Positions 57,640 through 64,000 of a stretch of DNA of 64,000 nucleotides are shown here, in pieces. Source of the stretch: CAVUCH01 sp963739995 (GTDB taxonomy: Bacteria > Acidobacteriota > Vicinamibacteria > Vicinamibacterales > JAENWD01); contig CAVUCH010000026.1 of assembly GCA_963739995.1 (NCBI GenBank), forward strand, positions 1 through 64,000. The letters run 5' to 3'. The notes beneath the pieces are model-generated. The model saw only the letters and a list, made by a program, of their open reading frames with translations. It was not told the origin of the DNA and made no database searches. The position numbers and the translations under genes were made by a program. How positions within the stretch are numbered: position 1 is the first letter of the stretch; every line of letters starts with the position of its first letter.

Positions 57640-57825
57640 ATGAAGAGCACGTTGAGCGAAGCACGAGTGGGTCTGGCGTGGGAAGCGCCGCGCCTGGATT
57701 ACAAAGGCACCGTGGGCGAGATCCTGCAGAGCGGCGGCGGAAAGCTGAGCCTCACGGCGCAGGATCCGGGCGAGAATCGCTGCGAAAAACCGCACGCCGA
57801 CACGTGTGCCGCCGGCGGCCGTTAG
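57640..57825 (+). CDS. Lasso-type RiPP precursor peptide (A)
   Basis: A 61-residue peptide with AGGAG six bases before the ATG. The leader has W14-E-A-P17-R-L19-x3-G23, resembling the YxxPxLxxxG recognition motif of lasso leaders with Trp for Tyr. A Gly-rich stretch (S31-GGG) follows, then KLSLTAQDPGENRC. A lasso ring needs residue 1 linked to Asp/Glu at 7-9: G34 to D42 (nine-membered) fits best and leaves a 19-residue tail with C48 and C56, which could form a disulfide. Alternatives are S37 or L38 to E45, or C48 to D54. The usual Thr at leader position -2 is absent for G34. There is no terminal Ser. Core assignment is inference. Confidence 0.8.
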   Translation: MKSTLSEARVGLAWEAPRLDYKGTVGEILQSGGGKLSLTAQDPGENRCEKPHADTCAAGGR

Positions 57826-57835
57826 AGATGCGGTA

Positions 57836-57866
57836 GCATCCGGCGCCGCCGGTCGGCACTGGATGC
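57836..57866 (+). other. Hairpin between precursor and kinase genes
   Basis: GCATCC (57836-57841) pairs with GGATGC (57861-57866) around a 19-base GC-rich loop; AGATGC (57826-57831) with GCATCT (57865-57870) is an alternative outer stem. In RiPP operons such structures can limit readthrough, so that the precursor is made in excess. Confidence 0.35.
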
Positions 57867-57878
57867 ATCTCGCCTGAC

Positions 57879-58697
57879 ATGCTTCCGCGGCTCGAGATTT
57901 CTTCGGCCCCGTGGCGCCCCGCCCGGCCGGACGGCGGACCCGTCCGGCAGCGGTGGCTCGATGTGGACGGAGCACTCGTCGCGGCCGGAGGGGCGAACAG
58001 GGACGGCTGGTGGATGCAGTGGCCGAACCTGGCGACGTATGCATTCGGTGCGGAGGGCGATGTGTGCGCTCACACAGCGGCGCGCAGCAGCCCTGCAGAC
58101 ATCGCGGACAGCTATGCACGCGGCGTGCTCCCGGTTGTGCTCCTCGCTCGGGAGCACGAGGCACTGCACGCCAGCGCCGTCTTGTTCGGCGGATATGTCG
58201 CGGCGTTCTGCGCCGCATCCGGGACCGGGAAGTCGACACTCGCGCTCGCCGTGGCTGCAGAGGGCGGGGAGCACTGGGCTGACGACACGGTCATCCTGGC
58301 GCCGCGGCCCGGAGGAGTGGAAGCACTCAGCCTTCCGTTTCCCGCCCGGGTCGACCATCGCGTCCGCGCACACGTGCGCGGTGCCGGTGCTCGCGTCTGC
58401 GCTGTCGCCCCGGAAACCCTCGCCCCCTTGCGGCGCATCTACCTGCTGGTCCGGGATGCGGCGGTGGATCCCCAATCGCCCATCTTCACGGACGTCCGCG
58501 GCTCGAATGGTTTCGAGCGGCTCCTGGCGCACGCACACCCGTTCGACCTGTCCGCCGCGGACCGGCGTCGCCGGATGATCGAGCGGCTGATGCAGACTGC
58601 CGCCACGGCGCAGATTTGTGAGCTGCGATTCGGGCCCTCTCTTCACTGCCTCCCCGCGCTCGCTGCACGGGTGCGAGGTCATCTGACAGCGGCTTGA
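57879..58697 (+). CDS. HPr-kinase-like protein of the RiPP cluster
   Basis: A 272-residue kinase of the HprK/PckA fold. LHASAVLFGGYVAAF leads to a Walker A ASGTGKST (113-120), followed by GGEHWADDTVIL with the paired Asp and the C-terminal FTDVRGSNGFERLLAHAHPF. The N-terminal 90 residues are not HprK-like. In paeninodin-type lasso clusters, such kinases phosphorylate the C-terminal Ser of the precursor. Here the precursor ends in Arg and its only hydroxyl residues are S3, T4, S6, T24, S31, S37, T39 and T55, so the target must differ or the enzyme has another task. It shares its stop region with the B2 gene. Confidence 0.85.
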   Translation: MLPRLEISSAPWRPARPDGGPVRQRWLDVDGALVAAGGANRDGWWMQWPNLATYAFGAEGDVCAHTAARSSPADIADSYARGVLPVVLLAREHEALHASAVLFGGYVAAFCAASGTGKSTLALAVAAEGGEHWADDTVILAPRPGGVEALSLPFPARVDHRVRAHVRGAGARVCAVAPETLAPLRRIYLLVRDAAVDPQSPIFTDVRGSNGFERLLAHAHPFDLSAADRRRRMIERLMQTAATAQICELRFGPSLHCLPALAARVRGHLTAA

Positions 58698-58711
58698 GGC
58701 GGCAACCAATC

Positions 58712-59161
58712 ATGTGGCTTCTGGCGTCACGCCTCTGGTTCTGGGCCGTGGTGGTGCGTCCCCTGAAGCACATCGTGCCGCTGCGTACGCTCGTCCACCT
58801 GCTGCACCGGTCGCCCGGCCGGCTTACGGATGCCACGAGGGTGCGCCGGGAGGTGGAATCGTTTCTCCGGCAGTCGGGCCGTCTGCCGCGGCGCCCGCCG
58901 GCGAACTGCCTCGAACGGAGCCTCGGCGCCTACCGCTTGCTGTGCCGGGCGGGCGCCTCACCGGTTCTCGTGGTGGGGATGCGGCGCGGCAGCCGCACCG
59001 GCGTTGACGGTCACGTGTGGGTGGTTGTCGATGACCGCCCCCTTGCCGAAGACGAGACGTTTCTTGCCGGGTTCGGGCGGGTGCTGGCGTTCGACGCCAG
59101 CGGGCGGCAGATGTCCGGCGCCAATGAAGCGATGCCTGACGGGCTGCGGTTGGAAACGTGA
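58712..59161 (+). CDS. Lasso leader peptidase (B2, transglutaminase-like)
   Basis: A 149-residue cysteine protease of the transglutaminase fold that cuts the leader when delivered by the PqqD-type protein. Catalytic residues: C66 in ANCLERSLGAYRLLCRAG, H101 in GHVWVVVDD, and an Asp, probably D107/D108 or D128. The N-terminus has a hydrophobic stretch (WLLASRLWFWAVVVRPL) typical of the family. I use the ATG at 58712; a TTG at 58694, overlapping the kinase stop, is possible. The stop overlaps the methyltransferase GTG. Confidence 0.9.
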   Translation: MWLLASRLWFWAVVVRPLKHIVPLRTLVHLLHRSPGRLTDATRVRREVESFLRQSGRLPRRPPANCLERSLGAYRLLCRAGASPVLVVGMRRGSRTGVDGHVWVVVDDRPLAEDETFLAGFGRVLAFDASGRQMSGANEAMPDGLRLET

Positions 59162-60057
59162 GCACACGCGGCCATCGCCTCCTCGCGCGCATCATTCGCC
59201 TCAGCACCGTCGTCGACCGCGCCGCGCGCCGGTTCGATCAGGTCCGATGCGTCGTTGTCACGCGCTGGGCCTCTCCTTCGGTCCTCGACGCGTACAACGA
59301 CCTGGCCTACGAGCGCACCCCAGTCTACCGCGCGGGGACGCCTCAGTTTCGCCACACACTCTTCAATTGGGAAGCGGAGGCAATTGCGGGCGCGTTTCCG
59401 GATCCCCCGGGCCGCCTGTTGATTGGTGGCGCGGGCGGAGGGCGTGAGGCGTTTGCGCTGGCCGCGCGTGGCTACGAGGTGGTTGCGTTCGAGCCTTCCG
59501 CGGATCTCGCGCGATCGATGGTGCAGCATCCGCCCGCGGGCATCAGCGTCGAGGCGCTGATCGGCCGCTACGAAGATCTACCGTCGCTCACGAGCGCCGC
59601 TACCGGCGCAAGTGTCGACCTGAGGCTGCAAGGTCCCTTTGCTGCGGCGCTCCTGGGCTGGACCAGCTTCTCACACCTTCGCACATCAACCGCGCGCATC
59701 GCGGCGCTGCAGGGAATGGGCGAGTTGACCACCGGCCCGATGGTGCTCAGCTTCTACACGCGGCGTCCTCGGCATGCTCCTCCGTCGGGGATCTGGCACC
59801 GAGTCGCAGAGGCACTTGGCCTGCGCTTCAAGGGTGACCTGTTCACGCCTTTCGTTGGGTTCTACCATCTCTCCGAGCCTGACGAACTCGCGGACGAAGT
59901 GCGCGCGGCGGGCCTAGAGATCGTGCAGGGTTCTTTCGATGAGCTCGACGGACGCTGGCCTTACCTCGTGGTGCGGCGCCACTCGGGTCAGAACCCGGTC
60001 ACGTCCAGTCGCCAGGCTGCCACTCTGGCCCGCTCGGGTGAATCGGCCCTCACGTAG
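59158..60057 (+). CDS. Class I SAM-dependent methyltransferase of the RiPP cluster
   Basis: A 299-residue Rossmann-fold methyltransferase. Motif I is LLIGGAGGGREAFALAARG at residues 87-105 and the acidic residue that holds the SAM ribose is E112 in VVAFEPS. The C-terminal part contains LSFYTRRPR and PFVGFYHLSEPDELADEV, an all-family acceptor-side region. The GTG at 59158 overlaps the B2 stop (GTGA), so it belongs to the same operon, which makes precursor methylation plausible. Its last 70 bases are also the end of a convergent gene. No specific substrate can be named. Confidence 0.82.
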   Translation: MSTRGHRLLARIIRLSTVVDRAARRFDQVRCVVVTRWASPSVLDAYNDLAYERTPVYRAGTPQFRHTLFNWEAEAIAGAFPDPPGRLLIGGAGGGREAFALAARGYEVVAFEPSADLARSMVQHPPAGISVEALIGRYEDLPSLTSAATGASVDLRLQGPFAAALLGWTSFSHLRTSTARIAALQGMGELTTGPMVLSFYTRRPRHAPPSGIWHRVAEALGLRFKGDLFTPFVGFYHLSEPDELADEVRAAGLEIVQGSFDELDGRWPYLVVRRHSGQNPVTSSRQAATLARSGESALT

Positions 60058-61622
60058 ACGGCCGAGCGCTCGACCAGCGGCTCGATTCGAATCGGCTGAT
60101 CCCGATACAGACGCTGGAAGGTGGCGGATGCAAGGAGGGCAGGCCCGATGTCGCGTTCAGGGTCGACGCCATGGAGCGCGAACATCAGCTCGCCCAGCAG
60201 CGCCGCCTCGTGAGGTCCTGCGGTCAGGACGAAATCGGGCCTGCGGCGCAGGCTCGCCTCAACGTCGAACTTCCGCTCGCTGGCATCGGCGCCACGGCGG
60301 GCGGGTAAGCGCGCGATCGATGGATCGGTCCTGCCGGTCAGATCGATCACCGTGCGTCGTGAAAAGTAGCCGAGCGCGCCTCCGCCCGCCGCCGCGATGG
60401 TGGCCGATGCGCTGCTGCCCTGCGCGATCAGCAGCCCGATTGCTGCTCCCTGCCACGGCTTGCCACGCCACGAACGCATGGCCTCCACGGGCCATCGATT
60501 GAGCATCCCTCCCGAGACGATGCCCGCTACTGCCACGAAGGCCAGCGCGACACCTCCCATGCGGGGACGGTACCGTCGGACGTCCTGCGCCGCGATCACG
60601 GCGAGGATCACGATCAGAGGCACGGCGGGGGCGATGAACCGGAACGGAACGAGGAAGTCACCGCCAACGGCAGCCGCGTGGAGGACCGTCGTGGCACACA
60701 CGCCGGCGACGGCACGAGTGCGCCAGTCGCGCGGGCGAGCGCACCCGGCCGCGGCGCAGGCGATCAGGAGCAGGTGCTCGCGGCCGAAGCGCTTTACGTA
60801 CCGCATGCCCTCGAGCCACAGGTCGGGTACTTCCGTCATGCGAAGCTCGAACGTGTTCGGCATCCACTGGCCGTAATAGGCCAGCCGTGCGCCGACCAGC
60901 AGCAGTGGCAGGAGGCCGGCGAGAAGCGCAAGCCGTGCAGCTCGCGTGCGGTGGCGTGACAGCACGATTGAAACGCTGACTACGGCGGCGATCAACAGGT
61001 AGGCGTCCGATCGCACGAGGCCAAGCGCGCCGGTTGCCACCATCGTTCCGGCAGTGGGTGAGCCGCGCTCCGCCTCGTCGATCACGCGCGTGAGGAGCCA
61101 GAGCAGCAGTGCCGTCAACAGTGGCGTCTCGAAGCCGTTCGCCGCCCAGAACACCACGTCGGCGTTCATCGCCAGCATCAGCAGCAGGGCCACATCGGCC
61201 CAGGCGTCCGGACCTGCAAGTTGCCGCCGCAGCGCGACCGCACGCGCCAGCACGGCGCACGCGAGCATCCACGCGATCGCCTTGATGAACAGCGCCGCCG
61301 TGGCGTCGGGTGCGCCGGCAGCGTGCACCGCAGCCATGGTCAGCACCCATGCCGGATTTGTGAAGCCCTCCACCGGCTCGCCCGCGTTCCACACGAGTCC
61401 CAGCCCGTTGGCCAGGTTGCGCCCGTATCGCATCCCGACCATCTGCACGTCATCCAGGTAGAACACGCGGCCGCCGTTCACCACTACGCTGGCGTGCAGG
61501 GTAACCGCGATCATCCATCCGGTGAGGACGAGGAAGGGGACGGCGGCTGCGACCCGGGCCGTCGAAGAGGAACCATGCCGCACCTGTGCATCCGGCACGG
61601 CGAGCGTGTCAGACCACGGCAT
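59988..61622 (-). CDS. GT-C family membrane glycosyltransferase
   Basis: A 544-residue protein with 9-11 predicted helices and the GT-C first-loop motif FYLDDVQMVGMRYGRNLANG, followed by GLGLVWNAGEPVEGFTNPAW, close to arabinofuranosyl- and mannosyltransferases of the AftB kind. The C-terminal 150 residues are soluble, periplasmic and include YFSRRTVIDLTGRTDP. I choose the ATG at 61622, which overlaps the ABC exporter stop by 14 bases. The 3' end overlaps the methyltransferase of the RiPP operon tail to tail by 70 bases. A role in O-antigen or surface-glycan assembly is inferred from its neighbours. Confidence 0.83.
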   Translation of the reverse strand: MPWSDTLAVPDAQVRHGSSSTARVAAAVPFLVLTGWMIAVTLHASVVVNGGRVFYLDDVQMVGMRYGRNLANGLGLVWNAGEPVEGFTNPAWVLTMAAVHAAGAPDATAALFIKAIAWMLACAVLARAVALRRQLAGPDAWADVALLLMLAMNADVVFWAANGFETPLLTALLLWLLTRVIDEAERGSPTAGTMVATGALGLVRSDAYLLIAAVVSVSIVLSRHRTRAARLALLAGLLPLLLVGARLAYYGQWMPNTFELRMTEVPDLWLEGMRYVKRFGREHLLLIACAAAGCARPRDWRTRAVAGVCATTVLHAAAVGGDFLVPFRFIAPAVPLIVILAVIAAQDVRRYRPRMGGVALAFVAVAGIVSGGMLNRWPVEAMRSWRGKPWQGAAIGLLIAQGSSASATIAAAGGGALGYFSRRTVIDLTGRTDPSIARLPARRGADASERKFDVEASLRRRPDFVLTAGPHEAALLGELMFALHGVDPERDIGPALLASATFQRLYRDQPIRIEPLVERSAVYVRADSPERARVAAWRLDVTGF

Positions 61623-63462
61623 CGGGTGCGAGCCCCTGCGTGTGCCAGAGCGCGCGGAAGGCGCCGTCCCGCGCCGTGAGCTCCATCCACGTGCCGCTCT
61701 CGACGATGCGTCCGCCTGACAGGACGTGGATGGCATCGGCCTGGCGGACGGTCGAGAGCCGATGGGTGATCAGGAGAATGGTGAGTTGGCCGCGCAGCCT
61801 GGCCACGGCCTCCAGGATCTGCCGCTCGTTGGAGGAGTCGAGGGCGCTCGTGGCCTCGTCGAGGATCAACAGCGAGGGCTCGAGGAGCAGCGCCCGTGCA
61901 AGCGCGAGGCGCTGGCGCTCGCCGCCCGACAGCCTGACCCCACGATCTCCCACGACCGTATCGAGTCCCTCGGGGAGTCTGGCGACGAACGTGCTGGCGG
62001 CCGCTGTTTCCAGGCTGTTCCAGATGTCGGCCTCGAGCGCAGAGGGACAGGCCCACAGCATGTTGCGGCGAATCGTGTCGTGGAACAGAAAGCCATCCTG
62101 AGGCACATACCCGACGCTGTGGCGCCATGCCGGCTGCACGCGCGCATCCAGTAGTGCACCATCGACCAGCACCCGGCCAGCGGATGGCGACAGCAGGCCC
62201 ATCGCGAGGTCCGCCACGGTGGACTTCCCTGCGCCGGATACGCCGACCAGCGCGGTCGTCTGTCCGGCATTGATGGTCAGCGTGAACCGATCGACCACGG
62301 GCGCGCCAGGGGCGTACGCGAACGTCACGGCCTCGAACGTGAGTGACCGCGTGACGGCAAGGCGCGGCGGCCCATCCGCGGCACGCCATTCCGCGGCAGC
62401 CTCGCACGCGGCGATGAGACGCATGACGTTGGCGAACGCGGGGAGTCCGGCGAGAAACAGTTGCGCGGAGCCCTGCAGCGACAGCATCCGCGGCATCACC
62501 CGCGCGAACACGAACACGATCAACAGCAGCCCGGGTCCGCGTATGTCGAAACGCAGCACGGCGACGAGCAGCAGCACCACGACGCCCGCCGCGCTCGCAA
62601 GATCCAGCCGGCGCTTCGCGTCGGCGAACGACCGCAGCAGCTCGAGATACCGGGAAGAGCTCGCACGCGTGAGGCCGCGGTACATCTCGATGTCGCGCGG
62701 CTCCGCGGCGACGATTTTTGCCACCTTCACGCCGGCGAGCGACTCGGTCACCATCGCGTACACGCGCCGGTGGGCTTCCGAGACCGCCTCGCTTCGGTCC
62801 GCCGATTGCCGATTTCTCCCCCGCAAGAGCAGCAGCGTGGCCACGCCGCCTGCGCACACGACCAGCGTGAGCCCGGGCGAGAGTCGCGCCGCCACCCCGA
62901 TGTAGATGAACGTCACGGCACTCCCCGCGACGAGCGTCAGCAACTGGTGTGCGGACCCGCTGACGCGCTCCATGTCGGAGAGAAGCGCGTGCCCCATGTC
63001 GGTCATCCTGCGCTTGACGAGGAACGACCACCGCGCTGACACGATTGCTCGATACAAGCGCTCCTTCAGGGCCAGGACGAACTGCTGCTCGAGAGCCGGC
63101 GTGAGCAGCAGGTGCCAGCGGTAGAGCGTCGCGTACACCAGCGAGACGAGGAGGAAGACGGCCAGCACGGAGACGAGCGAGGGCGTGAGGCCGGCGAAAG
63201 CGAACAGGCGCTCGGTCCACGCCGCCATGCCCCGCGTGGACCCCTCCCCCACCACCAGCCCGATTGTGCCGAGCAGCGGGATGAGGAGGATGAGCCCCGC
63301 GCCTTCCGTGAGCGCCAGCGCCAGAGCGACAGCGAGCGCCGGAACGAGGCGCCAGCCGGCGAACCTTGCCAGGGCCGCGGCGAACCCGAACGCACTGCTG
63401 CTCGAGCTGCCGCTGATGCCCGAAGGAGCTGCGACGATCGTCGGACCGGGTTCAGCGAGCAC
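61609..63462 (-). CDS. ABC exporter (possible peptide or lipid-glycan exporter)
   Basis: A 617-residue fused exporter. Six helices (FAGWRLVPALAVALALALTE to about residue 310) precede the ATPase with Walker A GVSGAGKST at about 405-413, signature RLSGGERQRLALARAL, Walker B SLLILDEATSALD and an H-loop LITHRLSTVRQ. No N-terminal peptidase domain is present. The GTG at 63462 is chosen because it overlaps the ligase stop by 11 bases. It lies in a minus-strand operon between an O-antigen-ligase-like protein and a GT-C enzyme, so a lipid-linked glycan is the default substrate; it is also the only exporter near the RiPP genes and could act as the lasso D protein. Confidence 0.87.
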   Translation of the reverse strand: MLAEPGPTIVAAPSGISGSSSSSAFGFAAALARFAGWRLVPALAVALALALTEGAGLILLIPLLGTIGLVVGEGSTRGMAAWTERLFAFAGLTPSLVSVLAVFLLVSLVYATLYRWHLLLTPALEQQFVLALKERLYRAIVSARWSFLVKRRMTDMGHALLSDMERVSGSAHQLLTLVAGSAVTFIYIGVAARLSPGLTLVVCAGGVATLLLLRGRNRQSADRSEAVSEAHRRVYAMVTESLAGVKVAKIVAAEPRDIEMYRGLTRASSSRYLELLRSFADAKRRLDLASAAGVVVLLLVAVLRFDIRGPGLLLIVFVFARVMPRMLSLQGSAQLFLAGLPAFANVMRLIAACEAAAEWRAADGPPRLAVTRSLTFEAVTFAYAPGAPVVDRFTLTINAGQTTALVGVSGAGKSTVADLAMGLLSPSAGRVLVDGALLDARVQPAWRHSVGYVPQDGFLFHDTIRRNMLWACPSALEADIWNSLETAAASTFVARLPEGLDTVVGDRGVRLSGGERQRLALARALLLEPSLLILDEATSALDSSNERQILEAVARLRGQLTILLITHRLSTVRQADAIHVLSGGRIVESGTWMELTARDGAFRALWHTQGLAPDAVV

Positions 63463-64000
63463 GCGTGACCGCGCGTCCTGGGTCCGCCGCGACCGGGCGC
63501 TCGTGCAGCGCCATCGCGCAGAGCACGACGAACAGCACGGCGTTGCCGGGCATCTGCAGGCTGAACTCCACGGCCGATTGCAGCGCAATCGCAGCCAGCC
63601 CGGTGGCCGCGCCAAAGCGGATCCAGTAGCGCATGGGATCGGGCCTGTCCTCCGCCAGCCGGCGCCGCACACCGCGGACACACGCGATGATGGCGACCAG
63701 CGCCGGGATTCCGAGCAGCAGGCCGCCTTCCGCGGCAAGCTGCAAGTAGTCGTTATGCGCTTCCTGGAAGTGCAGGTCGGTCTGCGCGGTGTTATAGAGC
63801 AGCGTGGCGCTCCCGTAGGTGTTGAGGCCGGTCCCCGCGAGCGGGAAATCGCGGATCACCGCCAACGCGTCGCCCCAGGCCTGCCGGCGCAGGTTTACCG
63901 ACTCGCCGCCGGACGTGAAGCGAGCCGTGAGATCGTTGTTGGCCCAGAGAATCGGCAGGGCAATCAGCAGCACCACGGCGCCGACGATCCCCGCGCGGGT
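63452..64000 (-). CDS. O-antigen ligase-like (Wzy_C) protein, partial
   Basis: The 3' part of a polytopic membrane protein; the gene continues beyond the right edge. The recognisable block is RRQAWGDALAVIRDFPLAGTGLNTYG, then FQEAHNDYLQLAAEGGLLLGIP, the Wzy_C signature shared by O-antigen ligases (WaaL) and polymerases. Three hydrophobic segments follow, with a short cytosolic tail. It starts the minus-strand operon that continues with the ABC exporter and the GT-C enzyme. Ligase and polymerase cannot be distinguished from this part. Confidence 0.85.
   Translation of the reverse strand, partial: TRAGIVGAVVLLIALPILWANNDLTARFTSGGESVNLRRQAWGDALAVIRDFPLAGTGLNTYGSATLLYNTAQTDLHFQEAHNDYLQLAAEGGLLLGIPALVAIIACVRGVRRRLAEDRPDPMRYWIRFGAATGLAAIALQSAVEFSLQMPGNAVLFVVLCAMALHERPVAADPGRAVTRAR

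Overview
The window is a GC-rich (roughly two-thirds G+C by eye) chromosomal segment of a Gram-negative-type bacterium and contains the replication-origin region. Gene content (an LPS heptose enzyme, Wzm/Wzt-type export, a SurA-like chaperone, a lipoprotein, a proteobacterial-length GyrB, a DUF885 protein, a HEAT-repeat/GT2 pair and a PqqD/asparagine-synthetase-like RiPP cluster) suggests Acidobacteriota (Vicinamibacteria-like). This placement is inference; no 16S gene is present. One- or two-base frameshifts in two genes, one of them the essential atpG, raise the possibility of assembly or sequencing errors.

Layout. 1-2628: AT-richer accessory stretch with a frameshifted GT-C glycosyltransferase and a decayed ORF, ending exactly at the CCA end of a tRNA-Ser(UGA). 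2950-16937: housekeeping genes (ABC exporter, serS, galU, zinc-ribbon protein, DUF885, rsmI, glmU, glmS, a UvrD/PcrA helicase and a lipoprotein). 16968-25133: gyrA, gyrB, dnaN and dnaA, all on the minus strand. 25134-25619: intergenic region with a tight cluster of three DnaA boxes; a second DnaA-box/AT-rich region lies between dnaA and dnaN. 25620-34472: rpmH, rnpA, yidD, yidC, jag, mnmE, mnmG, rsmG, parS, parA and parB on the plus strand, which is the classical origin-proximal order. 34503-35564: selD, itself a selenoprotein gene with an in-frame TGA and a SECIS-like hairpin. 35668-41755: an ATP synthase operon encoding b', b, delta, alpha, gamma, beta and epsilon, without subunits a and c. 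41775-51015: Wzm/Wzt polysaccharide export, the heptose adenylyltransferase, mfd, a SurA-like isomerase, a NusG paralogue and dusB. 51068-55318: minus-strand GT2/HEAT pair, a small membrane protein and a HAD phosphatase.

55461-60057 is the most interesting region: a compact plus-strand operon with the gene content of a lasso-peptide cluster. It encodes a PqqD-like leader-binding protein (B1), an asparagine-synthetase-like cyclase without the glutaminase cysteine (C), a 61-residue precursor (A), an HPr-kinase-like enzyme (K), a transglutaminase-fold leader peptidase (B2) and a class I SAM methyltransferase. The precursor does not end in the serine that known lasso kinases phosphorylate, its leader has Trp where Tyr is usual, and the ring position is ambiguous, so the product would be atypical. 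Facing it is a minus-strand polysaccharide-type operon (O-antigen-ligase-like protein, ABC exporter, GT-C glycosyltransferase) whose ABC protein is the only nearby candidate exporter. The O-antigen-ligase-like gene runs off the right edge.
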